Assembly (NCBI GenBank): GCA_026646655.1
Contig: JAPKHT010000002.1
Coordinates: 62,001-126,000, forward strand
From: JADLBR01 sp020847615
GTDB taxonomy: Bacteria; Verrucomicrobiota; Verrucomicrobiia; JADLBR01
Length of the DNA: 64,000 nucleotides
Direction: 5' to 3'
The notes below the pieces were generated by a model. The model saw only the letters and a program-made list of their open reading frames with translations. It had not been told where the DNA came from and did no database searches. This document shows, in pieces, positions 47,985-56,637 of the stretch. The translations under genes were made by a program, and so were the position numbers. Numbering within the stretch: the stretch's first letter is position 1; the number at the start of each line of letters is the position of its first letter.

Positions 47985-49238
47985 ATGAACACCCCGCGAC
48001 ATCACCCCGTGCCACTGCGGCACCTGCTCATGCTCCAAGTTCTCGCCACGTCCGCCCTGTTGGCCGCAGAATCCTCGTGGCCCGAGTTCCATGGCCCGGG
48101 GCGGAGCAACATCTCCCCGGAAAGCGGGCTTCTCAAGAAGTGGCCCGAGGGGGGGCCTCGCCTCCTCTGGTCCTACGACCAGTGCGGGCGCGGTTACTCG
48201 GGTGTCACCATCGCCGACGGGGCGATCTACACCGCGGGCGATTTTGGCGAGTGCGAAAAGGTGGTCGCCCTCGACATGGGCGGGAATCTGCTCTGGGAGG
48301 CCCCCAACGGCAGGCCGTGGCGCGGTGCCTGCCCCGGTTCCCGCGCGACGCCCACGTGGGATTCGGGCACCCTCTACCACATGAGCCCCAACGGGCGCCT
48401 GGCCGCCTTCGATGCCCGCGCCGGAAACGAGCGCTGGGCGGTCGATCTCGTCGCGCGCTTTGACGCCAGTTTCGGAATCTGGGGCCTCGCCGAGAATATC
48501 CTGGTGGATGGCGACCGCGTGTTCTGCATGCCCGGCGGCATCCGGGGCCGTGTCGTGGCGCTCGACAAGAGGACCGGCGCCACCCTCTGGGCCAATACCG
48601 AGATCCCCGACACCGCCGCGTACTGCTCGCCCATGATCATCACCCATCGGGGCCAGAGGCAATTGGTTAGCATGACCCAGAAATCTGTCGTGGCCCTCGC
48701 GCCGGACGACGGGCGGCTGCTCTGGTCCGCCCCCTTCGTGCCCCGCTCTCCGCAAAATGCGCTCACCCCAGTCTACCACGACGGTCGCGTGTTCGTCGCC
48801 TGCGGCCATTCATCGGGTGGCAGCCTCCTCGAGATCGATGACGCCCGGCGCACCGCGACCCCGCTGTGGCACCGCGAGGACCTCGATAATTGCCACGGCG
48901 GCGCCCTGCTCATCGAGGGACGCCTCTATGGCAGCGCCTGCCGGCAGGGCGGCAAGAAATTCTACTGCGTGGATTTTCGCACGGGGCGCACCATCCAGCT
49001 CGACGACACCCTCGGCAAGGTCGGCATCACGTGCGCCGATGGCATGCTCTACTGCTTGAATCATCAGGGCACCATGTCGCTCTTGGCCATGAGCCCATCT
49101 GGTTTCGATATCGTGAGCCAGTTCGACCTCGGAAAGAAGCCCGCCAATTCCTATCTGGCCCACCCCGTGGTGTGCGGCGGGCGCCTCTACGTGCGCTGCA
49201 ACCAGCAACTCCGGGCCTTCGACGTCCGCGCACCGTGA
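47985..49238 (+). CDS. exported PQQ-like beta-propeller protein
   Basis: A 417-residue protein 13 bp after the VWA gene. The signal peptide is HLLMLQVLATSALLAAESSW. The mature protein starts WPEFHGPGRSNISPESGLLKKWPEGGPRLLWSY, the typical opening of the planctomycete-type PQQ-like propellers, and has repeated W-motif blades (GATLWANTEIPDTAAYCSP, GRLLWSAPF). Known PQQ ligands are not all visible, so binding of the cofactor is not claimed. It may be a periplasmic sensor, scaffold or dehydrogenase relative. Its stop overlaps an alternative GTG start of the kinase gene. Confidence 0.8.
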   Translation: MNTPRHHPVPLRHLLMLQVLATSALLAAESSWPEFHGPGRSNISPESGLLKKWPEGGPRLLWSYDQCGRGYSGVTIADGAIYTAGDFGECEKVVALDMGGNLLWEAPNGRPWRGACPGSRATPTWDSGTLYHMSPNGRLAAFDARAGNERWAVDLVARFDASFGIWGLAENILVDGDRVFCMPGGIRGRVVALDKRTGATLWANTEIPDTAAYCSPMIITHRGQRQLVSMTQKSVVALAPDDGRLLWSAPFVPRSPQNALTPVYHDGRVFVACGHSSGGSLLEIDDARRTATPLWHREDLDNCHGGALLIEGRLYGSACRQGGKKFYCVDFRTGRTIQLDDTLGKVGITCADGMLYCLNHQGTMSLLAMSPSGFDIVSQFDLGKKPANSYLAHPVVCGGRLYVRCNQQLRAFDVRAP

Positions 49239-49246
49239 GGCTCTCG

Positions 49247-51175
49247 ATGCCTGGAATGACAACGCGCTCCAAACTCACGATCTGGCTCATCGGCCTCCTC
49301 TTGGCCGCAAACTCCATCATTGCCCTCGCCACCGTGTTCCACCTCAGGCGGGACTTCAAGGCGGAGGTGCAGAGGCGCGTCCGCCTCGACCTCAACTCGG
49401 CGCGCCGCGTCTATACCGACACGATGCGCGACCGGCAGGAGTTCTTGCGGGGCGTCGCCATCGATGGCTCCCTGGCCAGGGCCCTCCACGAAGGAAAGGC
49501 CGAGTTCGCCGCGGAGACGTTTCGCTCGCTTCCCATCAGGGGCGAGTTCGACCTGCTCCTCCTCATCGATGCCTCGGGTACCGTCCTCTTCAGGGCGCAC
49601 AACCCCGGCTTCCGGGGCGACAGCCTTCGCGACGACCCCCTCGTGGGCAGGGCGCTGGCGACCCGGCGACCCGCATCCGGCACGATCTTATTCCCGGCAT
49701 CCGCCCTGCTCCGCGAGAGCCCTCGCGTCGCCGCAGCCGCGACCGTCGCACCCCCCGAAGCCGATGCCGCGCCCCGGGGCGCCCCCGTCGTTTCCGATGG
49801 GATGCTCATCGCCACCGCCGTCCCGATCTCGTTCGAGGAGCACGTGGTCGGCGCCCTGCTCGGCGCCACGCTGCTCAACGGCCACAACGACCTCGTCGAC
49901 CTCATCAAGGACGACGTGTTCCAGGGCGATACCTTCGAGGGCCGGGAGATCGGCACCACCACGCTGTTCCTCGGCGACGTCCGCATCGCAACGAACGTCC
50001 GCACGGGCGATGGTCGACGCGCCGTCGGGACCCGTCTCAGTGACGAGGTGAGGCGGCGGGTCATCGACAATGGTCAGCCTTGGGCGGACCGCGCCTTTGT
50101 CGTCAACGACTGGTATATCACCGCCTATGAGCCGATCCGCGACCCCTCCGCGCGTGTCATCGGCGCCCTCTACGTCGGCTTGCTCGAGCGGCCATTCAGG
50201 CGGGCGCTGGACATCAACACCCAGGTCATCCTCGTCACGATGGGGCTGACGACCGCCGCGAGCTTTGTCCTGGTCCTATTCGTGCTGCGGCATCTGCTGG
50301 GTCCCGTGGACAGGATCATCGGAATGTCCCGCCGCATCATCGGCGGAGACCTCACCGCCCGCACCGACGTCCGCCCCCCGGGCGACATGGGGCTCGTCTG
50401 CCAGGCGATCGACGCGATGGTCGATGCCGTCGCCGATCGCGAGCGCCGCCTGAAGGAGTACGCCCAGCGCACGATCACCGAGAGCGAGAAACTCGCCTCG
50501 GTCGGTCGCCTGGCCGCGGGCGTCGCGCACGAGATCAACAATCCGCTCACCGGAGTGCTCTCTTTCGCGCACCTGCTGCGGGAGGAGGGCCAACTGGCCG
50601 AGAAGGACCGGCACGACCTCGATATCATCATCCACGAGACCGAGCGCGTCCGCGAGATCGTCCGCGGGCTCCTGGATTTCGCGCGGCAGCGTCCCACCCA
50701 CAAGGCCGAGTTCGATGTCAACGAGATGGTCCGGCACACCCTCAAGCTCGTCGGGAGCCAGAGGGAGTTCGAGCGGGTCGATGTCCGCCAGGAGTTCGCC
50801 GCGGATCCCCTCTCGCTCAATGGCGATCGCTCGCAGCTTCAGCAGGTGCTCCTGAACCTGTGCTTCAACGCCTGCGAGGCCATGGAGGGCGGCGGCCACC
50901 TCACCGTGCGCACCGCGCGCCAGAACGGCAACGTCCGCATCGAGGTCCGCGACACGGGCCACGGCATCGCCCGCGCCGACATCGAGCGCATCTTCGAGCC
51001 TTTCTTCACCACCAAGGCCGTCGGCAAGGGCACCGGCCTGGGACTCAGCATCAGCTATGGCATTGTCCAGAAGCACGGGGGCACCTTCGAGGTCGACTCC
51101 GAGCTTGGCAAGGGCAGCACCTTTGTGGTCACAATCCCAGATAGGGCCGACGCCGTCGCCGCCCCCACGCCATGA
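49247..51175 (+). CDS. membrane sensor histidine kinase (NtrB/ZraS class)
   Basis: A 642-residue sensor. TM1 is about 9-31. A long periplasmic Cache-type sensor domain (about 32-325, with VLFRAHNPGFRGDSLRDDPL and VRIATNVRTGDGRRAVGTRL) is followed by TM2 (about 326-348), HAMP (RHLLGPVDRIIGMSRR), HisKA with the phospho-acceptor His428 in VAHEINNPLTGVLSF, and HATPase with N-box LNLCFNACEAME and G-boxes. ATG 49247 is the preferred start; GTG 49235 (overlap) and ATG 49256 are alternatives. It overlaps the sigma-54 regulator by 4 bp (ATGA), so the two make a pair. The ligand is unknown. Confidence 0.92.
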   Translation: MPGMTTRSKLTIWLIGLLLAANSIIALATVFHLRRDFKAEVQRRVRLDLNSARRVYTDTMRDRQEFLRGVAIDGSLARALHEGKAEFAAETFRSLPIRGEFDLLLLIDASGTVLFRAHNPGFRGDSLRDDPLVGRALATRRPASGTILFPASALLRESPRVAAAATVAPPEADAAPRGAPVVSDGMLIATAVPISFEEHVVGALLGATLLNGHNDLVDLIKDDVFQGDTFEGREIGTTTLFLGDVRIATNVRTGDGRRAVGTRLSDEVRRRVIDNGQPWADRAFVVNDWYITAYEPIRDPSARVIGALYVGLLERPFRRALDINTQVILVTMGLTTAASFVLVLFVLRHLLGPVDRIIGMSRRIIGGDLTARTDVRPPGDMGLVCQAIDAMVDAVADRERRLKEYAQRTITESEKLASVGRLAAGVAHEINNPLTGVLSFAHLLREEGQLAEKDRHDLDIIIHETERVREIVRGLLDFARQRPTHKAEFDVNEMVRHTLKLVGSQREFERVDVRQEFAADPLSLNGDRSQLQQVLLNLCFNACEAMEGGGHLTVRTARQNGNVRIEVRDTGHGIARADIERIFEPFFTTKAVGKGTGLGLSISYGIVQKHGGTFEVDSELGKGSTFVVTIPDRADAVAAPTP

Positions 51176-52626
51176 GCGAGATCGAATCAGAGCAACCCAG
51201 GCCGGCGGTCCCCCGCGTTCTCGTCATCGATGACGAGGCGGTCGTGGGCATGAGCTGCCGCCGGGCCCTCGCCCCCGGCGGAAGCCAGGTGGATATCTTC
51301 CAGGATCCCCGCCTCGGGGCCGAGGCCGCGCTCGCGGGTGATTATGACCTGATCCTGCTGGACGTCGTCATGCCGCAGGCCGATGGGCTCGAGATCCTTC
51401 GGCGCATCCGCGCCGCGGGCGTGCGCTCCGAGGTCGTCATCATCACGGGCCACGCGACCGTCGAGATGGCCGTCGAGGCCATGAAATCGGGCGCGACCGA
51501 TTACCTCTGCAAGCCATTCTCGCCCGATGAACTCCGCCTGGTCGTCGGCAAGGTGGCGGAGCGCTCCGCGCTGATCAGCGAGAACAACGCACTCCGCCGC
51601 GAGCTGGAAACGCACCGGGGCCTCGAGGGCATCATCGGCGAGAGCCGCGCCATGCAGCGCATGTTCACGGTCCTCCGGCGCATCGCCCCGACGCCGGCGA
51701 CAGTCCTGATCACGGGCGAGAGCGGAACGGGCAAGGAACTTGTCGCGCGGGCCATCCATCGCCTCAGCCCGCGGCGCGACCAGGCCTTCCTGGCGTGCGA
51801 TTGCGGCACCCTGAGCCCATCGCTCCTTGAGAGCGAGCTCTTCGGCCATGTCCGGGGCGCCTTCACGGGGGCCTCCGCCAACCGGACCGGCCTCCTTGAG
51901 GCGGCCTCCGGCGGCACGCTCTTCCTCGACGAGATCGCCAACGTCTCTCTCGACACGCAGGCAAAACTGCTTCGCGTCCTCGAGACGCGCCGGGTGCGCA
52001 GGGTCGGTGCCACCGAGGAGGCCGACATCGATATACGCCTTGTCGCGGCCACGAACCGCGACCTCGCCGACCTTGTCGCGAAAGGGCAATTCCGCGAGGA
52101 CCTGTTCTATCGCCTCAATGTCCTCCCGGTCGTGCTCCCGCCCCTCCGGGACCGCCACGGCGATGTGCCCCTTCTCGCCCTCGCTTTCCTGGAGCACCTC
52201 CGGAAGTCGCACACGGAGATCCGCGCGCACGGGTTCACCCCAGAGGCCATCCGCCTGCTCGATAGCCATCCCTGGCCCGGCAACGTCCGCGAGCTCAAGA
52301 ACATCGTCGAGCGCATGGCCGTCCTCGGATCCGGCGAATTGCTCGATGCCGGCGACGTGCCCCCGGAGCTCCTCGGCGTGCGCATCGCCCCCGTCGTCGG
52401 CGCCCTGCCCCATGACTGGCAGGAGTTTCGCGTCCTCAAGCGTCGCCTGCGGGACGAGGCCATCCATGACCTGGAGCGCCGCTACCTCGTCGAAACCCTG
52501 GATCGCGCGGGTGGAAACGTCAGCCGCGCGGCCGAAATGGTCGGCATCCAGCGGACGCAGCTCCACGCCCTGCTCCAGAAGCATGCCCTTCGCGGCAGCG
52601 GCGAGGACGCCACCACCCGCGCCTGA
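51172..52626 (+). CDS. sigma-54-dependent response regulator (NtrC/ZraR type)
   Basis: A 484-residue transcriptional activator. Receiver (1-130) with phospho-Asp64 in LILLDVVMP; AAA+ domain with Walker A GESGTGKE, the sigma-54 contact loop GAFTGA in HVRGAFTGASANRTG, Walker B GGTLFLDEIAN and R-finger regions; C-terminal Fis-type HTH (LVETLDRAGGNVSRAAEMVG). All features needed to drive sigma-54 promoters are intact. It is the last gene of the VWA-propeller-kinase-regulator operon; the next gene downstream has a consensus sigma-54 promoter. Confidence 0.95.
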   Translation: MSEIESEQPRPAVPRVLVIDDEAVVGMSCRRALAPGGSQVDIFQDPRLGAEAALAGDYDLILLDVVMPQADGLEILRRIRAAGVRSEVVIITGHATVEMAVEAMKSGATDYLCKPFSPDELRLVVGKVAERSALISENNALRRELETHRGLEGIIGESRAMQRMFTVLRRIAPTPATVLITGESGTGKELVARAIHRLSPRRDQAFLACDCGTLSPSLLESELFGHVRGAFTGASANRTGLLEAASGGTLFLDEIANVSLDTQAKLLRVLETRRVRRVGATEEADIDIRLVAATNRDLADLVAKGQFREDLFYRLNVLPVVLPPLRDRHGDVPLLALAFLEHLRKSHTEIRAHGFTPEAIRLLDSHPWPGNVRELKNIVERMAVLGSGELLDAGDVPPELLGVRIAPVVGALPHDWQEFRVLKRRLRDEAIHDLERRYLVETLDRAGGNVSRAAEMVGIQRTQLHALLQKHALRGSGEDATTRA

Positions 52627-52647
52627 CGGATCCCCCGGCCCCCTGCG

Positions 52648-52658
52648 TTTGAAACAAA
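52648..52658. promoter_or_regulatory. small palindrome, possible upstream activator site
   Basis: TTTG-AAA-CAAA is a perfect 11-bp inverted repeat about 120 bp upstream of the -24/-12 promoter, the usual distance for enhancer sites of NtrC-type activators. The identification is weak because only one copy is seen. Confidence 0.25.
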
Positions 52659-52775
52659 TCCCGATACACTGTCGCGCCGAAAAGGACAGCCACATCGGCA
52701 CGATCCGCCCCCTCCCGGCCGGGTTGTAACCGGATTTCGCAGGAGAAACGGCCATCGCGTCCCCTTTTCTGCGAT

Positions 52776-52791
52776 TGGCACGCGCCTTGCT
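52776..52791 (+). promoter_or_regulatory. consensus sigma-54 (-24/-12) promoter
   Basis: TGGCACG-N4-TTGCT matches the sigma-54 consensus exactly, with GG and GC 10 bp apart. The expected start of transcription is about 52802; AGGAG at 52829-52833 and the ATG at 52842 follow correctly. It lies 150 bp after the NtrC-type regulator gene, which likely activates it. Confidence 0.85.
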
Positions 52792-52841
52792 CATACCTTT
52801 TCGCGACCCACCGTGGGGCGCACAGAACAGGAGAAATAGAA

Positions 52842-53720
52842 ATGACCGCTGAAACGCAGACCCAGCCCAAACCCCGCCTCCTCGTGGTGGATGATGAACC
52901 GATCGTGTGCCAGAGCTGCGCGCGCATCTTCGGCCCCCATGGCTATGACGTCGAGACGACGACCGACTCGCACGATGGCCTCGCCCGCGCACTGAGCACG
53001 AGCTACGACGCGATCGTTCTCGATATCCGCATGCCATCCCTCGATGGCGTCGCATTCCTGGAGCGGCTGAACCGCGCCAGCCGCCGCATACCGCACGGCG
53101 CGCCCCCCGTGGTTGCGATCAGCGGGCACGCCGACAAGCGCGCCGAGGAGGCCGCGCGCCGGCTCGGCATCGCCGACTTCCTCCCGAAACCATTTCGGCC
53201 CGAGGAGATCCGGACCGCGGTCGGCAGCGCGGTCTCGGGTTTCCGCCGCGCCACATGGGCCCGCATCCAGCCGTCCGCCCTGGCGACCGCCGATGACCTG
53301 CGGGCGATCGACCGCGTCCGTATCACCAGCCGCGCCGGCGAGCGCGTCACGCTGATGGCCTCCGGGCTCCTCCGGCGCGATGACGGCCCGGGCCGGTTCC
53401 TGGTGGAGGGACTGCTCGCCGCGGGCTATCCTCTCGAGGTCACACTCGGCACCCGCTGCGACCGATTCCGCGCGGCGATTCAGGAGATCCCCCACTGCGA
53501 CCGGCTCGTTCTCTTGGAGTTGGCCGACCGCGGCCTTCCCGCGGGCACCATCACACCCTCGGAGGCCGGAGACTGGGCCCGCGCCAGCGGAGCGACCGCG
53601 GGCACCGTCAGCCTGGCGGTCCTTCAGCCGGCATCCGAAAGCGCCCGCCCCAATGCCTTTGCCCCCGCGATCGCCCAGAGGATCGCCGCGGACCTGGCCG
53701 CGCTGATGACCCGGAAGTAG
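52842..53720 (+). CDS. response regulator fused to a hydrogenase-maturation-protease-like domain
   Basis: A 292-residue protein. Residues 10-130 form a receiver domain (acidic D17/D18, phospho-Asp61 in DAIVLDIRMP, Ser94, Lys116). Residues about 168-290 align by eye to the HybD/HycI (peptidase M52) fold: LMASGLLRRDDGPGRFLVEGL for the N-terminal GNxLxxDDGxG, RLVLLELADRGLPAGTI for the middle and TVSLAVLQPASE for TLVGVIPES, followed by the final helix. The expected nickel ligands are not preserved (Asp for Glu, Glu for Asp, no His), so it is probably not a protease. It is transcribed from a sigma-54 promoter directly behind an NtrC-type pair. The family match needs a profile search. Confidence 0.7.
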   Translation: MTAETQTQPKPRLLVVDDEPIVCQSCARIFGPHGYDVETTTDSHDGLARALSTSYDAIVLDIRMPSLDGVAFLERLNRASRRIPHGAPPVVAISGHADKRAEEAARRLGIADFLPKPFRPEEIRTAVGSAVSGFRRATWARIQPSALATADDLRAIDRVRITSRAGERVTLMASGLLRRDDGPGRFLVEGLLAAGYPLEVTLGTRCDRFRAAIQEIPHCDRLVLLELADRGLPAGTITPSEAGDWARASGATAGTVSLAVLQPASESARPNAFAPAIAQRIAADLAALMTRK

Positions 53721-53732
53721 CCGGGGACTTTC

Positions 53733-53762
53733 GGCGGCCAAGCGCTCGCGCGTTTGGCCGCC
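53733..53762. terminator. strong palindrome after the response regulator (family A derivative)
   Basis: GGCGGCCAA and TTGGCCGCC are perfect 9-bp arms around a 12-base centre (GCGCTCGCGCGT) that can pair further. It lies 12 bp after the stop codon. The right arm with its CGCGTTTGGCCGCC is shared with the family A repeats, so it may be a shortened member. No T tract follows. Confidence 0.55.
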
Positions 53763-53867
53763 GCAATCCTCGAGACTCCATCTGGCCCTCGCCGGGCCCA
53801 CTGACGCCTCAGGGTTCCCTATTGGGTGTTGCCCGCCGCTCCCCGTGCGGCTAGCATCCGCGGCCTT

Positions 53868-56633
53868 ATGACCGGTCCCGAAACTCGCCAGGGCTTCCTC
53901 GATTTCTTTCGTGGAAAGCGGCACACGATCGTGCCCTCCTCAAGCCTCATGCCCGACGCGCCCAACCTCCTTTTCACGAACGCGGGGATGAATCAATTCG
54001 TCCCCATTTTCCTTGGCGAGCGCAGGCCCGATGTCGACCGCTGGCCGGGCGTTGTTCCGGGCCTGCCGACGCGGGCCGCCGACACCCAGAAATGCATCCG
54101 CGCCGGCGGCAAGCACAACGATCTGGAAGACGTCGGGCTCGACACCTACCACCAGACGTTCTTCGAGATGCTCGGCAATTGGTCGTTTGGCGACTACTTC
54201 AAGGCCGAGGCGATCGCCTGGGCCTGGGAATTGCTCGTGGACGTCTGGGGATTCCCGCCGCGCCGGCTATACGCCACGGTCTACGCCCCCGGTCCCGGCG
54301 ACCCCGCCAGTTTCGATCAGGAGGCACACGATTGCTGGGCGCCCCTGTTCTCGCGCGCGGGGCTCGACCCCAAGGTCCACGTCGTCCACGGCAACAAGAA
54401 GGACAACTTCTGGATGATGGGCGACACCGGGCCCTGCGGCCCGTGTTCCGAGGTGCACGTCGATCTCACTCCGGAGGGAACGTCTCGCGGCGGGCTCGTG
54501 AACGCGGGCGACCCGCGCTGCATCGAGATCTGGAACCTCGTCTTCATCCAGTTCAATGCGACCCCGGGCGGGGGCTTCGAGCCCCTTCCCGCAAGGCACG
54601 TCGATACCGGCATGGGTTTCGAGCGCGTTTGCTCCATCGTGCAGGGCACCCGCGACTTTCAGGATTTTGCGAAGGCACGGATCTCCAACTATGAGACGGA
54701 CGTCTTCAGGCCCCTGATCGCCCGCGTCGAGACACTGAGCCGAAAGGCATACCGCTCGACCCTGCCCAAGTCGGGTTCCGCCGGCGACGGCCCGCAGGAG
54801 CGCGCCGACGTCGCGATGCGCGTCATCGCCGACCACATCCGCACGCTCTCCTTCGGCATCGCCGATGGCATCCTGCCCTCCAACGATGGCCGCGGCTACG
54901 TGCTGCGGCGCATCCTGCGGCGCGCGGTCCGCTACGCCCGACGGCTCGACCTGCACGAGCCCTTCCTGCACTCCCTGGTCGCCGATGTCGCCGCACAGTT
55001 CGGCGATGTTTTTCCCGAACTCCGCGCACGCGCCTCGGCCATCGAGCGCACCATCGCCGCAGAGGAGGAGAGTTTCGGGGCCACTCTCGATCGCGGCATC
55101 GACCTATTTCAGGCGGAGGTCGCCCGGCTGGGCGCCGGGAAAGCCATCTCTGGGGACTTCGCCTTCAGGCTGTACGACACTTACGGCTTCCCCCGCGACC
55201 TCACCGAACTCATGGCCCGCGAGCTTGGGATGGCTGTCGATGCGGAGGGCTTTGACCGCCTCATGGCGGAGCAGCGCGAGCGCGCCCGCGCCGCCCAGAA
55301 GAAGGAGATCATCGAGCTCGCCGGCGCGGCCGAACTCGATGCGCCCCCCACGCGATTCGAGGGCTACGAGCGCCTGGAACTCGAGACCCGCGCGCTGATC
55401 GCCCGGGACCACCTCCTCATCACCGAGGCCTCCCCCTGCTATGCCGAGATGGGCGGCCAGGTCGGGGACACCGCCGTCGTCGAGATCGCGGGTCGCCGGA
55501 TCCGCGTCGAGGACACGCAACGCACTGCTTCGGGTGTCATCCAGCACCGGCTCGCCGAACCCCTCACCGCCGCAGGCGGCTCGCCCCTGCGCCTGGCCGT
55601 CGACCGCGACCGCCGGGCCCGCATCGAGGCGCACCACTCCGGCACCCACATCCTTCACTGGGCGCTTCGCGGAGTCCTCGGCGACTCGGTTGGGCAGAAG
55701 GGTTCCTACGTCGGTCCGGATAGGCTGCGCTTTGATTTCTCCCACCCCGAGGCCGTCAGGAAGGATGAGCTCGCCGAGATCGGACACCGCGTCTCCGAGA
55801 AAGTCGCCGCCGCCGACGCGGTGAGCTGGGCCGAGCGCAGCTATGACGATGTCCGCGGCGACCGCTCCATCCTCCAGTTCTTTGGGGAGAAATACGGCGC
55901 GCGCGTCCGGGTGGTGGACATCGGTGGCTATTCCAAGGAGCTCTGCGGCGGCACGCACGCACGCTCCACCGCCGACATCGGGTTCTTCCGCATCATCTCC
56001 GAGGGCGCCATCGCCGCCGGCGTCCGGCGCATCGAGGCCGTCGCCGGTCCTGCCGTCATCGACTACGTCGAACACGAGCGCGCCAAACAGGAGGAGCGCC
56101 ACGCGCAGCTGAGGAAGAAGCGCGCCGACATCGCCGCCCTCGTCGATCTCGGCGCCGCCGCCTCGCCCGCCGATGCCTGGTCCGCGTTCGCCAAACGGGA
56201 AGATCAGCTCGACCGCCTCGAGGACGAGGTCCGCGAGTGGGAAAAGGCCCGCCAGAAATCCGCCGCGGCCGACTTGCAGAGGCAAGCGAGCGAGACCGCC
56301 ACCGCCCTCCTCGAGGAGCACGCCCACGCGGGTTCCGTCGTGGCCCACATCCCTGATGCCGACGGAAAGACCCTCCAGGCCATCGCCGACGCCATCCGGG
56401 CGAAGTTTGACGGCCCCATCGTCCTGGGCGGCGCATCAGAGGGCCGGGTGGCCCTTCTCGCCTCAGTCCCCAAGGCGAAGGCCGCTGCGCTCTCGGCCGG
56501 GAAGATCATCTCCGAGATCGCCCCGCTCGTCGGCGGGCGCGGGGGCGGCAGGCCCGACTTTGCCCAGGGCGGGGGCACGCTGCCCGATAAAATCCCTGAC
56601 GCGTTGCGCCGGGCGCGCGATCTGATAGGCTGA
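53868..56633 (+). CDS. alaS: alanine-tRNA ligase
   Basis: A 921-residue class II synthetase. The catalytic domain begins MTGPETRQGFLDFFRGKRHT with the motif SSSLMPDAPNLLFTNAGMNQF. Zinc/editing motifs are intact: HHSGTHILHW (HxxxH) and CGGTHARSTADIG. The C-terminal C-Ala domain ends GGGRPDFAQGGG. ATG 53868 was chosen over an upstream in-frame GTG/ATG since it starts at the family N-terminus. It charges tRNA-Ala and clears Ser/Gly mischarges. It is followed by ribBA after 4 bp. Confidence 0.97.
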   Translation: MTGPETRQGFLDFFRGKRHTIVPSSSLMPDAPNLLFTNAGMNQFVPIFLGERRPDVDRWPGVVPGLPTRAADTQKCIRAGGKHNDLEDVGLDTYHQTFFEMLGNWSFGDYFKAEAIAWAWELLVDVWGFPPRRLYATVYAPGPGDPASFDQEAHDCWAPLFSRAGLDPKVHVVHGNKKDNFWMMGDTGPCGPCSEVHVDLTPEGTSRGGLVNAGDPRCIEIWNLVFIQFNATPGGGFEPLPARHVDTGMGFERVCSIVQGTRDFQDFAKARISNYETDVFRPLIARVETLSRKAYRSTLPKSGSAGDGPQERADVAMRVIADHIRTLSFGIADGILPSNDGRGYVLRRILRRAVRYARRLDLHEPFLHSLVADVAAQFGDVFPELRARASAIERTIAAEEESFGATLDRGIDLFQAEVARLGAGKAISGDFAFRLYDTYGFPRDLTELMARELGMAVDAEGFDRLMAEQRERARAAQKKEIIELAGAAELDAPPTRFEGYERLELETRALIARDHLLITEASPCYAEMGGQVGDTAVVEIAGRRIRVEDTQRTASGVIQHRLAEPLTAAGGSPLRLAVDRDRRARIEAHHSGTHILHWALRGVLGDSVGQKGSYVGPDRLRFDFSHPEAVRKDELAEIGHRVSEKVAAADAVSWAERSYDDVRGDRSILQFFGEKYGARVRVVDIGGYSKELCGGTHARSTADIGFFRIISEGAIAAGVRRIEAVAGPAVIDYVEHERAKQEERHAQLRKKRADIAALVDLGAAASPADAWSAFAKREDQLDRLEDEVREWEKARQKSAAADLQRQASETATALLEEHAHAGSVVAHIPDADGKTLQAIADAIRAKFDGPIVLGGASEGRVALLASVPKAKAAALSAGKIISEIAPLVGGRGGGRPDFAQGGGTLPDKIPDALRRARDLIG

Positions 56634-56637
56634 CGTC

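Noticed and set aside
46505..47992. 495-residue minus-strand frame opposite the VWA gene
   Set aside because: Antisense to a clear VWA domain with full MIDAS motif; no motif of its own.
56634..56637. FMN riboswitch before ribBA
   Set aside because: ribBA starts 4 bp after alaS; there is no leader.
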